A stretch of 64,000 bases of DNA, taken from Natrinema versiforme (GTDB taxonomy: Archaea; Halobacteriota; Halobacteria; Halobacteriales; Natrialbaceae). Within the stretch, counting starts at the first letter, position 1, and every line of letters starts with the position of its first letter. This document shows, piece by piece, positions 1 to 8,010 of this stretch. A model generated the notes under the pieces. The model made no database searches, was not told where the DNA came from, and saw only the letters and a program-made list of their open reading frames with translations. The position numbers and the translations under genes are program-made. The stretch spans positions 186,001-250,000 of the forward strand of contig NZ_CP040330.1 in assembly GCF_005576615.1 (NCBI RefSeq), in the 5' to 3' direction.

Positions 1-1058
1 AGGCCCCCTACACCCTCATGGACTACTTCCCCGACGACTTCCTGACCGTGGTCGACGAGTCCCACGTGACTCTCCCCCAGATCCGGGGCCAGTACGCCGG
101 CGACAAGTCCCGGAAGGAATCGCTGGTCGAGAACGGCTTCCGGCTACCGACCGCCTACGACAACCGCCCGCTCACCTTCGAGGAGTTCGAGGAAAAGACC
201 GACCAGACGCTGTACGTCAGCGCGACGCCAAGCGACTACGAGCGCGAGGAGAGCGAGCGGATCGTCGAACAGATCGTTCGGCCGACCCACCTCGTCGACC
301 CGGCGATCGAGGTGTCGGACGCCAGCGGACAGGTCGACGACCTCATGGACCGCATCGACGACCGGATCGACCGCGACGAGCGCACTCTCGTCACCACCCT
401 CACCAAGCGCATGGCCGAGGACCTGACCGAGTACCTCGAGGAAGCGGGCGTCGACGTGGCCTACATGCACGACGAGACCGACACCTTGGAGCGCCACGAG
501 ATCATCCGCTCGTTGCGATTGGGTGAAATCGACGTGCTCGTCGGGATCAACCTCCTGCGGGAGGGACTGGACATCCCCGAGGTCTCGCTGGTCGCGATCC
601 TCGACGCCGATCAGGAGGGCTTTCTGCGCTCCGAGACGACGCTCGTCCAGACGATGGGCCGGGCGGCCCGGAACGTCAACGGCGAGGTCGTCCTCTACGC
701 CGACGAGCCATCCAACGCGATGGAATCCGCGATCGAGGAGACCCAGCGCCGCCGCGAGATCCAGCAGGAATACAACGAGGAACACGGCTTCGAACCGACC
801 ACGATCGAGAAGGAGATCGGCGAGACCAATCTGCCCGGGTCGAAGACCGACACCAGCGAGGTCTCCGGTCGGGAACTAGAAGACGAGGACGACGCCGCCC
901 GCTACATCGACGAACTCGAGGCCCAGATGGAGGAAGCCGCGGGCAACCTCGAGTTCGAATTGGCCGCTGATATTCGCGACCGGATTCGCGAAGTGCGCGA
1001 GGAGTTCGAACTCGAGGGCAGCGATGATGGAATTGCGCCGCCGAGCGAAGAATTCTAG
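1..1058 (+). CDS. uvrB: UvrABC excision nuclease subunit B (C-terminal part, 5' end outside window)
   Basis: C-terminal 352 residues of the UvrB damage-verification helicase of nucleotide excision repair. The frame is already open at base 3, so the N-terminal ATPase lobe lies upstream of the window. The visible part begins at helicase motif II (DESH in [11 protein letters not shown]), continues through the second RecA-like lobe with [13 protein letters not shown] and the motif VI region QTMGRAARN, and ends in a UVR coiled-coil motif around [16 protein letters not shown], which in the family contacts UvrC. uvrC lies 10 kb downstream on the same strand, so the two are not in one operon here. 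Bacterial-type Uvr proteins are normal in haloarchaea. The stop codon is followed by a strong hairpin. Confidence 0.97.
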   Translation, partial: APYTLMDYFPDDFLTVVDESHVTLPQIRGQYAGDKSRKESLVENGFRLPTAYDNRPLTFEEFEEKTDQTLYVSATPSDYEREESERIVEQIVRPTHLVDPAIEVSDASGQVDDLMDRIDDRIDRDERTLVTTLTKRMAEDLTEYLEEAGVDVAYMHDETDTLERHEIIRSLRLGEIDVLVGINLLREGLDIPEVSLVAILDADQEGFLRSETTLVQTMGRAARNVNGEVVLYADEPSNAMESAIEETQRRREIQQEYNEEHGFEPTTIEKEIGETNLPGSKTDTSEVSGRELEDEDDAARYIDELEAQMEEAAGNLEFELAADIRDRIREVREEFELEGSDDGIAPPSEEF

Positions 1059-1083
1059 GCGTAGTGGCCGGCAGACAGGGCCC

Positions 1084-1103
1084 CGCGAGCGCAGGCGCTC
1101 GCG
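1084..1103. terminator. hairpin between convergent uvrB and small zinc-finger gene
   Basis: CGCGAGCGC and GCGCTCGCG form a perfect 9-bp stem with a 2-nt loop, 26 nt after the uvrB stop and before the 3' end of the convergent gene. Archaeal termination depends mainly on T-runs, which are absent here, so a role in termination or 3'-end stability is inference. Confidence 0.4.
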
Positions 1104-1130
1104 GACGCCGTCACACCCTCGAACCGGTAA

Positions 1131-1328
1131 TCACTCGCGCTCGAGGGTGCCCGGAGCCACCGAGCAGCCACAGGGAGAGGCGGTGGCCGTGATGGGGCCG
1201 GTGACGGTCACGACCCAGACGGGGCGACCACAACGAGGGCAGTCGGGAACTGCCCACTCCTCGCCGTCTATCTCGTCGGCCGGCTCACCGGCGGATTCGA
1301 CCGGTTCCGGGCCGGAATCCTTGGTCAT
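1131..1328 (-). CDS. small zinc-finger protein (CPxCG type)
   Basis: Predicted 65-residue acidic protein with a Cys-Pro-x-Cys-Gly knuckle (PDCPRCGRP) and a second Cys pair (PCGCS), a spacing compatible with one bound zinc. Haloarchaeal genomes encode many such mini-proteins, mostly of unknown function. The ATG at 1328 is chosen because GGGGGG (1333-1338) lies 4 nt upstream on the coding strand. The in-frame ATG at 1394 lies only about 17 nt from the TATA box at 1409-1415 and so probably precedes the transcript start. The gene is divergent from the candidate ncRNA at 1439 and may share a symmetric promoter with it. No specific partner or role can be named. Confidence 0.65.
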   Translation of the reverse strand: MTKDSGPEPVESAGEPADEIDGEEWAVPDCPRCGRPVWVVTVTGPITATASPCGCSVAPGTLERE

Positions 1329-1401
1329 CGTTCCCCCCGCGGGTAGCGTGGCTGGTACCGGAGATCGAGGGCTGTCGCTCGTCGTTGATTCCATCGCCGT
1401 G

Positions 1402-1419
1402 CGGGACGTTTATATCCCG
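1402..1419. promoter_or_regulatory. symmetric TATA element between zinc-finger gene and candidate ncRNA
   Basis: TTTATAT at 1409-1415 is flanked by CGGGA (1402-1406) and TCCCG (1415-1419), so the element reads as a TATA box with flanks on both strands. On the plus strand the expected start about 26 nt downstream is G1439, the first base of a long hairpin. On the minus strand it gives a leader of roughly 55 nt for the gene starting at 1328. Confidence 0.5.
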
Positions 1420-1438
1420 GTAGAATGTACGCAATCAT

Positions 1439-1575
1439 GGCTTGCAAATCCCGCTTAGGGGATTGGAAGCCAGTCTCGGGTGTTCTGAGCACCCGGGGCG
1501 TTTCGACGGCCGCCCCCAACCGGTCGTGCGTTCGGAGACGGGCTTCCGGTTGAATGTTGGTTCGTTGTCTCTTAT
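1439..1575 (+). ncRNA. candidate structured small RNA (four consecutive hairpins)
   Basis: Four stem-loops are packed almost without gaps. Arms 1439-1452/1458-1471 form 14 pairs with two mismatches, including one G-U pair, and loop GCTTA. The second is 1477-1482/1490-1495 or slightly longer. The third is GGGGCG/CGCCCC at 1495-1500/1511-1516. The fourth is CAACCGG/CCGGTTG at 1517-1523/1546-1552. A TATA box at 1409-1415 is spaced to start transcription at about G1439. The 3' end is a guess, placed near the pyrimidine-rich GTCTCTTAT. The alternative is a leaderless 38-codon ORF from ATG 1437, but that product would be basic (many Arg) and unlike the acidic proteome. It matches no RNA family I recognise. 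Confidence 0.45.
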
Positions 1576-1802
1576 AACTACTGGTGGTGGATGAGAAAGT
1601 ATCGTCTGCGGCCCGAGTACCGCGGATCGCTACGGGCTGTCGTTCCCGCGGAACGACGAGAGTGCGGATCGGTCACTGCGGCTTGATACGGCAGTCGCCC
1701 GTCTCGACGAGCGGATCGTTCGCTCCGCGAGCCGTTCCGAACGAACCCGGCCCGTTCGGCCGTTTGACCGCTCTCGAGAGCGGGAGAGCGCCGAGTTGCC
1801 GA

Positions 1803-3131
1803 TCAGTCCGTCCGAATCGCGGCGATCGCTCCCTCGGCGAGGGCGTAGACGTCGCCGTCTACCTCGAGTAACGTGTCGATAGCGGCCTCGAGCGAGAGGG
1901 CCCAGCGCTGCGTGCCCGTGTTACTGTCCCACTTTTCCACTCTGTTACTGCCGGCCGACGCCGCGACGAACGCGTCCTCGAGCGCGAGGACTTCCAGCGG
2001 TGCGTAGACGAACTCGTCGGCACTGTGGCTCTTCGACTGCACTGTGACGGACAGCCCGTCCTCCCACGCGACGGTTCCGTCCGGTCGGCGTCCGACGAAC
2101 GTCCCGTCTCCGTGGGCCAGAACGATCAGTTCTGACGTCGTCGTGACGACGCCGCGACCGGATTCGGTCCAATCGACCGTTCCCGTCGACCGATCGATCC
2201 ACGCGGTCGTCGGAAGGCGTTGCTTCCAGCCGGTCAGGTTCCCAGTCGTCCACGGCGTACTCACGAGGACCGCTTCGTCGACGGCGGCCACCGGTTCCAC
2301 CTCCGAGATGTCGAACTCGCTGTCCAGTTCCGTCGACCACCGTTCCCGTCCGGACTCGAAGTCGATCGCGTGGAGGCGGCGCGGCTCGGTTTCGGTCTTG
2401 GTAGCGGCGTACACCGTCCCGTCGATCACACCGCAGTCCCAACTGCGGACTGCGGGGGCTTCGAATCGCCACTGTTCGGTGCCGCCGTCGACGAGCGCGA
2501 GGAATTCCCCCGACGAGTCGTCGGGTATCGACAGCACGATGTTCTCGTCGGCGACGGCTTCCACCAGGCTCCCTTGACCGGCCCGAAACCGCCACTCGGT
2601 GGTCCCGTCGTTCAAGTCGACGCCCCTGTACTCCTCGTCGGTGACGATCCCGAACGTAGCGGTGTACGCGTCGACCGCGCCCCCGTCCCACGTCCACAGT
2701 CGATCTCCCGTTTCCGGGTCGAACCCGACGGTCTTCCGGTCGTCGAAGTCGTAACAGACGAGCGCCGATTCGGCTCGATGGAGGGAGGTGTACCGTTCGT
2801 CGACCTGCCAGCGTTTCGCACCGCTCGAGCGATCGATGGCGACGACGCCGCCGTCGCCGTGGCCGTAGTACCCCGACTCGTCACGTTCGAGGCCGGTAAT
2901 CGACCCGACTCGGTGCCGCCATGCGACCTCACCGTTCGCTCGATCGAGGCCGACGATCTCCCGCTCGGTAGCGATGACTGTCTGCGTTTCGTCGCCATCG
3001 ATAGCTTGGATGTCCGGCGCGTCGTACCGCCACGCGACTGACGGCGACTCGGAACTGGTCGATCCCATGCAACCGGCTCCTGTCGCGACCGCGCTGACCC
3101 CTATCGTTTCGAGAATATCACGGCGACGCAT
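1803..3131 (-). CDS. PQQ-like beta-propeller lipoprotein
   Basis: 442 residues. The N-terminus carries a twin-arginine-type signal (MRRRDILETIGVSA) ending in a lipobox with Cys21 (ATGAGC), so the protein is probably exported folded and lipid-anchored outside the membrane. The rest is a chain of short repeats of the type VVAIDRSSGAKRWQ, VGFDPETGDRLWTW and LHAIDFESGRERWS, which is the PQQ-like (BamB-like) beta-propeller signature. PQQ itself need not bind. Such haloarchaeal lipoproteins are presumed scaffolds or substrate binders of unknown ligand. An AT-rich box (3148-3157) lies about 22 nt upstream of the ATG at 3131, suggesting a leaderless transcript. The 240 bases between it and the candidate ncRNA hold no convincing gene. 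Confidence 0.85.
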   Translation of the reverse strand: MRRRDILETIGVSAVATGAGCMGSTSSESPSVAWRYDAPDIQAIDGDETQTVIATEREIVGLDRANGEVAWRHRVGSITGLERDESGYYGHGDGGVVAIDRSSGAKRWQVDERYTSLHRAESALVCYDFDDRKTVGFDPETGDRLWTWDGGAVDAYTATFGIVTDEEYRGVDLNDGTTEWRFRAGQGSLVEAVADENIVLSIPDDSSGEFLALVDGGTEQWRFEAPAVRSWDCGVIDGTVYAATKTETEPRRLHAIDFESGRERWSTELDSEFDISEVEPVAAVDEAVLVSTPWTTGNLTGWKQRLPTTAWIDRSTGTVDWTESGRGVVTTTSELIVLAHGDGTFVGRRPDGTVAWEDGLSVTVQSKSHSADEFVYAPLEVLALEDAFVAASAGSNRVEKWDSNTGTQRWALSLEAAIDTLLEVDGDVYALAEGAIAAIRTD

Positions 3132-3196
3132 CTCTCACACGTACGAACTATTATTTCAAGAACCTTTACATCCGTACCGAGAGCGGGAGGACCGTC

Positions 3197-4423
3197 TTAC
3201 AACACGCCGAAGCCGAACTCCGCCATGCCGAAGACAGGCCCCCACAGGAAGTGGAGCGCGACGCCGACGACGACGGCAGGTAGGAAGTTGTAGATCGAGG
3301 CGACGATCGCCGCCTTGGCGTCGACGGCCAGCAGCGGGAACAGGGCGTCCCCGTCCTGACAGATCGCGTTGGCGGTGAGCGCGGAGAAGGGGAGCTCGCC
3401 CCCGGCGTAGACGCTCGCCAGCAGGATCTGCGGGCCGCAGCCGGGGATCAGCCCGACGACCGCGCCGCCGATCGGGGCGAGGACGCCGGCCGCCGCGGCG
3501 AGGCTGGCGACGTTCACCCCGGTCAGGAGGACGCCGTACTCGTAGAGCAGGAAGGCCGCGAGCACCCAGACGGTGACGAAGCTCGTCTCCATCGCCGCGT
3601 GGGTGAGCGTGTCGTAGACCGACCCGAAGGAGTCTCGAGCGCGGGCGATCTCCCCTTCGCCGACGTAGTGGCGGCCGATCGCGTAGAGGTACAGCGACAG
3701 CGCGGAGCCGACGATGCCGACGACGGTGAACAGACCGTCGAAGCCGACGCCGAGCGTGATCGGTACCTCGGGGCCGCCGCGGAGCAGGTAGAGCGTGCCG
3801 AGGACGAGTCCCGCGACGGCGATGGCCCACCACGCGACGTGTGCGAGATGGGAGAGCGGCGTGAGCACTCGAGAGCGTCGATCCGGTCCCGTTTCGTGGG
3901 CGTGGGTCGGTGCCGGGCCGCCGTAGTCGTGGGCGGGGTTCGGCCCGACGCCGCCGTTGACCACTGCTCCGCCGTCCGGGGTCGCGTCGGGCGAGAGGTG
4001 CGCGACGGCGGCGTCGATTCTCGAGACGCCCAGCCCAACCGAATCGACGAGGTAGCCGGTCGCGACGGAGGCGACGAAGGCGATGGCGTAGGCGTACAGC
4101 GCCGCTTCGGGAGCCAGCGCGAGGATGACGAACGCCGAGTCACCCGCGGTCGCGCCCAGCGTCGCGACGACGGTGCCGAAACTGACCGTCCCGCGGACGT
4201 ACAGCGGCATGACGACGATCGCGCCGCCACAGCCGGGCGTGAGCCCGAGCAGGCCGCCAAACAGCACCTGCAGTCGCTCGTTGTCCTCGATCGCGGCGAT
4301 CACGGCCCCGTCGGTCCAGTACTGGAGCAGCCCGAACGCGAGCACCGTCACGGCGACGAACGCACTCACCTGCACGTAGCCGTCCCGCAGCGACTCGAGG
4401 AGAACCGTTAGAAGCTCGTTCAT
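3197..4423 (-). CDS. putative 10-TM metal exporter (ArsP_2 / putative manganese transporter family)
   Basis: 408-residue membrane protein with two homologous halves. Each contains a Pro-Gly-Cys-Gly motif in a hydrophobic helix: GLTPGCGGAIVVMP near residue 60 and GLIPGCGPQILLA near residue 320. This repeat and the roughly ten predicted helices fit the family called putative 10TM heavy-metal exporter (Pfam ArsP_2), also named putative manganese transporter. A His-containing loop (AHDYGGPAPTHAHETG, near 170) may bind metal. The promoter carries two overlapping TTAG/CTAA inverted repeats at the expected transcription start, which suggests control by a DtxR/MntR/SirR-type metalloregulator. The substrate (Mn or another divalent metal) is inferred, not shown. 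Confidence 0.75.
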   Translation of the reverse strand: MNELLTVLLESLRDGYVQVSAFVAVTVLAFGLLQYWTDGAVIAAIEDNERLQVLFGGLLGLTPGCGGAIVVMPLYVRGTVSFGTVVATLGATAGDSAFVILALAPEAALYAYAIAFVASVATGYLVDSVGLGVSRIDAAVAHLSPDATPDGGAVVNGGVGPNPAHDYGGPAPTHAHETGPDRRSRVLTPLSHLAHVAWWAIAVAGLVLGTLYLLRGGPEVPITLGVGFDGLFTVVGIVGSALSLYLYAIGRHYVGEGEIARARDSFGSVYDTLTHAAMETSFVTVWVLAAFLLYEYGVLLTGVNVASLAAAAGVLAPIGGAVVGLIPGCGPQILLASVYAGGELPFSALTANAICQDGDALFPLLAVDAKAAIVASIYNFLPAVVVGVALHFLWGPVFGMAEFGFGVL

Positions 4424-4462
4424 GGCCGGTCACTCGCGGGGTGCGAGTTCGCGGCTCGAAGA

Positions 4463-4503
4463 TTAGACATCTCTAAACAAGAGTTTAGCAGCATAGAATA
4501 AAT
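4463..4503 (-). promoter_or_regulatory. promoter with overlapping DtxR/MntR-like operators upstream of metal exporter
   Basis: Read on the plus strand, TTAGACATCTCTAA (4463-4476, 5-bp arms, 4-nt spacer) overlaps CTAAACAAGAGTTTAG (4473-4488, 6-bp arms, 4-nt spacer). The minus-strand TATA box is at about 4497-4503, so transcription should start near 4474, inside the operators. TTAG...CTAA symmetry resembles sites of DtxR/MntR/SirR-family metal regulators. The identity of the regulator is inference. Confidence 0.55.
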
Positions 4504-4649
4504 AGTTGCTGGTGGTGGCAGTCTCTCGAGAGAATCACCGAACGAGCGCTCACGCGGCCTCGTCAGTGTGCCGGTGGTGACGACGACGGATGGACTGGCT
4601 CGCGTAACGGTCGGCGAAACGGGAGCGGCGAGGGCAACGTCTCACGTCG

Positions 4650-5966
4650 CTATTCGTGATCGTCCCGGAGGTGTTCGATCGCGTGAAGCTCGACGACGGG
4701 GAACACTTTGGCGACGGTGAGGAAGAAGAGTCCGACCATTCCGATCGTGCCGATGATCGACAAGATCTCGATCAGGCTCGGGACGTAGACGCCGGGCGTC
4801 GCGTGGTAGATGTCGAACGTCGGGTGCAGAAAGCCCTCGACGACGAACAGCACCTTCTCGATGATCGTCGCGGTGAGGACCGCGATCCCGGAGACGGCGG
4901 CTCGGCGCTTGGTGAACAGTTCCGGGCGGATCGACTGCGCGAAGATGTAGGCGAGCACGACGAAGACCAGACTCATCGCGAAGACGTAGATGGGGGTGGT
5001 GGCTCTGGCGACCGCGGCGTGTGTGAGATCGACGGGAGCCGTGAACAGCCCGGTGATGTTCTGCTGGAGCTGCAGCCACAGGAAGAGCAGACAGAAGAAG
5101 CCCAGCCACAGGAGCAACCCGCGGAAGATGTCGTCGGTGATGATGTGTTCCCAGTCGTAGGCGCGACGGAACACAAAGGAGAGGAGGATCACGCCGCTGA
5201 TCGCCGAGGTCAGCGCGATGGTGAGGAACTGCGGCCCTTGGACGCCCCCGAACCACGTCGGCATGGTCGGAATCACGGCGAACAGCCACGGAATCACGCC
5301 GCCGTGGAGCAAGAGCGGTGCCATGATGATGATCGCGAGCGCGAGCCACCAGACCATCCGTTCGACGGCCGCGTCTTCTCTCTCGGTGTAGCCGATCGTC
5401 ATGAGACTGTAGATCGGACCGAGCCGGTCCGGGAGCTGATCGCGCAGTCGGCTGATATCGTAGCGTAAGGTGAGCGAGAGATAGGTCGCCGTCAGGACGA
5501 AGTAGGCCGTGATGACGGTCACGTCCCATACCAACGGCGATGCGTGGACCGTCACGTGATAGTGGCCGAGGACGCTCGTGACCATCCGGTCCGGCCGGCC
5601 GAGGTGGACGATGATGTAAAAGCCGGCCGCCGAGAGCCCGGCGATCGTCAGCAACTCGGCGAGTCGCGCGACGGGCATGTAGCGGTCCATGCCCAACAGC
5701 CTGACCGCGGCCGAGAGGATAATGCCGCCGTGGGCGATGCCGACCCACCAGATGAACGCGCCGATGTACACTCCCCACGTCGCGCCGCCCCCGCTCCCCC
5801 AGTCGCCGAGGCCGGTGACGGCCAGTCCCCGCTGTAACTGGAAGGCCCAGCCGATCAGGAAGGCGACGAAGGCCAGTCCCGCGACCGCGACCAGTATGAA
5901 ATACGTTTTCGATACCTGTCCGATCGGTCGCAAGATGTCGGCCTCGCTGGGCGTTTTCGTCCCCAT
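4650..5966 (-). CDS. nrfD: NrfD/PsrC-family membrane quinone-interacting subunit
   Basis: 438-residue polytopic protein. It has the NrfD/PsrC hallmarks: WGVYIGAFIWWVGIAHGGI in an early helix pair, HLGRPDRM at the end of a helix, and later WLQLQQNI and VEKVLFVVEGF-like segments. NrfD/PsrC subunits exchange electrons with membrane quinones for molybdopterin reductases or for alternative complex III. No partner Mo-bis-MGD subunit, 4Fe-4S subunit or multiheme cytochrome is next to it in this window, so it is an orphan here. It is followed on the same strand by the metal exporter, separated by that gene's own promoter. No clear SD or TATA decides the start; the chosen ATG begins shortly before the first helix. 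Confidence 0.8.
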   Translation of the reverse strand: MGTKTPSEADILRPIGQVSKTYFILVAVAGLAFVAFLIGWAFQLQRGLAVTGLGDWGSGGGATWGVYIGAFIWWVGIAHGGIILSAAVRLLGMDRYMPVARLAELLTIAGLSAAGFYIIVHLGRPDRMVTSVLGHYHVTVHASPLVWDVTVITAYFVLTATYLSLTLRYDISRLRDQLPDRLGPIYSLMTIGYTEREDAAVERMVWWLALAIIIMAPLLLHGGVIPWLFAVIPTMPTWFGGVQGPQFLTIALTSAISGVILLSFVFRRAYDWEHIITDDIFRGLLLWLGFFCLLFLWLQLQQNITGLFTAPVDLTHAAVARATTPIYVFAMSLVFVVLAYIFAQSIRPELFTKRRAAVSGIAVLTATIIEKVLFVVEGFLHPTFDIYHATPGVYVPSLIEILSIIGTIGMVGLFFLTVAKVFPVVELHAIEHLRDDHE

Positions 5967-6080
5967 CGTGCTACGGTGGAACTCACCGGCGGCTCACTTG
6001 CGTCCCTGCGATGCATTTGCAAGGTCGAGTCGGCGGATCGACCGGCCGCCGGCGGCGACTCGTCCTCGAGGCCGGGCCGG

Positions 6081-6590
6081 CTACAACTCGAGCGTGTAGA
6101 CCACTTCCCGTCGCCGCTCGCCGCCGATCTCGACGTCGTCCTCGTCGGTCAGTTCGAAGCCGTGTTGCTCGTAGAACTCCCGGCCGCCGTCGTTCGAGGC
6201 GAGGTCGATCGCGCGCATCCGCTCCATGTTGAAGTCCCGGAGGTCCTCGCGCAGCCGCTCGTACAGCGCGGTGCCGATCCCCTCCCCCTGATGATCGGGA
6301 TGGACGGACATGCGGAGTACGTCCCCTTCTTCCTCGGAGACGACGCCGTGGGTGAAGCCGACGATTTTGCCGTCCGTTTCCGAGGCGCGTTGCGCCTCGC
6401 GCTTCTCTGCGACGAGAAAAGCGGTTCCCGGTTTCGACAGCGCCGTCTCGAGCGCCTCGTCGCCGTACCACTCGTCGATGGTTTCGTCGATCGTCTCGGC
6501 GTCGAGTTCGTCGTAGGTCTCGTGCCACGTCTCGCGGGCGACGGCCCTGATCCGGTCGCGGTCGTCGAGAGTCGCGGGTCTGATCTCCAT
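6081..6590 (-). CDS. GNAT family N-acetyltransferase (paralogue of 13722-14243)
   Basis: 169 residues from MEIRPATLDDRDRIRAVA. The acetyl-CoA pyrophosphate-binding motif A is VHPDHQGEGIGTALYERL, followed by NDGGREFYEQHGFEL (motif B), the standard GNAT core. The start at 6590 is preferred over an ATG 27 nt upstream because the paralogue at 13722 starts at the equivalent residue (MHVRPATTDD). The two proteins align along their length, both contain REAQRASE and both end in VYTLEL. The codons for that peptide form a perfect 19-nt palindrome present in both genes. The substrate is unknown. Confidence 0.85.
   Translation of the reverse strand: MEIRPATLDDRDRIRAVARETWHETYDELDAETIDETIDEWYGDEALETALSKPGTAFLVAEKREAQRASETDGKIVGFTHGVVSEEEGDVLRMSVHPDHQGEGIGTALYERLREDLRDFNMERMRAIDLASNDGGREFYEQHGFELTDEDDVEIGGERRREVVYTLEL
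6381..6399. repeat. 19-nt palindrome inside GNAT gene (copy 1)
   Basis: CGAGGCGC and GCGCCTCG flank a 3-nt loop. The same 19 nt, read on the coding strand, recur at 13907-13925 in the paralogous GNAT gene. They encode REAQRASE in frame in both. Confidence 0.8.
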
Positions 6591-6706
6591 ACCGCGCGCT
6601 ACGACAGCGAGTGACAAAGTGGTTGCACCGTCTCAGTTAGGTGCCGCCGCGGACCCGCGACGCGAACCGGCGACCCGGGCTCGAGTTCCTGACTCACCGC
6701 TCGCGT

Positions 6707-6892
6707 TCAGCGCCGATTGAGGAAGACGAAGACGGCGATTACGGCGGCCGCGACGCCGATGATCGTCGGGAGGAGCTGTCCGGAGCCCCACTCCCACCCG
6801 AGGACCTGCGTGCCGACGATCGCCACGAGCGCGACGGCGAGGCCGATCGCCGTGAGTAGCGGGGACGAGTTTCGACCGAGCGAACGCGCCAT
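6707..6892 (-). CDS. small two-TM membrane protein
   Basis: 61 residues with two hydrophobic stretches (LLTAIGLAVALVAIVGTQVLG and LLPTIIGVAAAVIAVFVFL) separated by a short WEWGSG turn and ending in NRR, which predicts a helical hairpin with a cytoplasmic C-terminus. A TATA-like AAATTATTATGT (minus strand, 6912-6923) centres about 26 nt upstream of the ATG, so a leaderless transcript is likely and supports the start. It lies between the ArsA/Get3-type ATPase (upstream) and the GNAT (downstream). No function is recognisable. Confidence 0.7.
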   Translation of the reverse strand: MARSLGRNSSPLLTAIGLAVALVAIVGTQVLGWEWGSGQLLPTIIGVAAAVIAVFVFLNRR

Positions 6893-6948
6893 ATCGGCTG
6901 TAAAACGTCTAACATAATAATTTCAGGGGGCAAACCCCGTCCGACCGC

Positions 6949-7932
6949 TCAGTCCGGCAACCGCCGGGCGATCGCCGCAAGCGACTCGCGTCCTTGCACC
7001 TCCCCCTCGAGAGCCGGCAGTGTCGCGACCACGAGGTCCGGAAACGCCGTTCGGATCTCCGCCAGCCGCTCCTCGTGGCGGTCCCGCCGCGACCGACAGC
7101 GCGGGCAGCCGTCGTGGGGGTCCTTGAGCACCCGGTTCACGACCAGCCGTTCGACCGGCACGCCGGTCTCGCGGAGTCGCTCGACGAGGCGTTCCGTCTC
7201 CGCGATGGCCATCGATTCCGGGACGAGCACGACGCGGAACTCGGTTCGCTCGGGATCGACGAGCAGGTCGCGTGCGCGCTCGAGGCGGTCCCGAAACGCC
7301 GCGAGACTCTCCTCTTCGTCGTCGCTGGTGCCGGTCATCATCGACATCGGTCCGAGGACCGCCGTCCGGGCCGCGTTTCCGATCCGCTTTGCCTGGCCGC
7401 GCAGCGAGTGTGCCGTCTCGAGTGCCAGCCCCATCACCTCGGGCATCTCGAACAGTCGCAGGGTGTGGCCCGTCGGTGCGGTGTCGAAGACGACGGTATC
7501 CCACTCGCCGGCGTCGACGTACTCGACCAGCAGATCGAGCGCCGCGATCTCGTCGCTGCCGGCCGGCGCACCCGTCGCGAAGAGCCGCTCGACTTCCGCG
7601 TCCGAGAGACTGATCCCGGCGCTGCGGAGGTCCGCGGCCAGCGTCCGTGCCAGTTTCTCGTAGCGCTCTCGTTGGGTCTCGGGATCGACTTCGACGGCCC
7701 AGAGGCCGCCCGCGGGGTCCGAGTCGGCCCCGTCGACCGCCTCGAGCGCCCCCTCCAGTTCGGTCGGCTCCGGGCCGATCTCGGCCTCGAGCGAGTCCGC
7801 GAGCGAGTGGGCCGGATCGGTGGAGACGACGAGCGTCTCTCGCTCGGCGGCGGCCAACGAGAGGCCGGTCGCGGCCGCACAGGTCGTCTTACCGACGCCG
7901 CCCTTGCCGCCGTAGAAGATGCAGTCGGTCAT
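6949..7932 (-). CDS. ArsA/Get3-family ATPase
   Basis: 327 residues. The deviant Walker A P-loop FYGGKGGVGKTTCAAATG begins at residue 6. The switch I region is STDPAHSLADSL, switch II is FDTAPTGHTLRLFEMP, and a CPRC pair near residue 275 corresponds to the zinc-binding CxxC of the Get3 dimer interface. One ATPase domain is present, as in Get3, rather than the two of bacterial ArsA. In eukaryotes Get3 delivers tail-anchored proteins to membranes. Archaeal homologues are thought to act in protein targeting or as chaperones, and no ars genes surround this copy, so a role in arsenite export is unlikely. A TATA-like GTTTACAG about 30 nt upstream supports the start. Confidence 0.88.
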   Translation of the reverse strand: MTDCIFYGGKGGVGKTTCAAATGLSLAAAERETLVVSTDPAHSLADSLEAEIGPEPTELEGALEAVDGADSDPAGGLWAVEVDPETQRERYEKLARTLAADLRSAGISLSDAEVERLFATGAPAGSDEIAALDLLVEYVDAGEWDTVVFDTAPTGHTLRLFEMPEVMGLALETAHSLRGQAKRIGNAARTAVLGPMSMMTGTSDDEEESLAAFRDRLERARDLLVDPERTEFRVVLVPESMAIAETERLVERLRETGVPVERLVVNRVLKDPHDGCPRCRSRRDRHEERLAEIRTAFPDLVVATLPALEGEVQGRESLAAIARRLPD

Positions 7933-8010
7933 AGCCCACGTCCCACGGCCACGACTGTAAACGAATCCCGCGACGGAAACCGAGTCGCCGCTCTGCGAGG
8001 ACGGTGCCGA

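Noticed and set aside
1584-1871. 95-codon plus-strand ORF after the candidate ncRNA
   Set aside because: Arg/Ser-rich, basic, overlaps the lipoprotein gene antisense, and the TATA-like CTTATAAC is too close to its start.
6949-7932. Arsenite pump ATPase ArsA
   Set aside because: Single ATPase domain with a CxxC pair and no arsB/arsD/arsR nearby; Get3-type is the better call.
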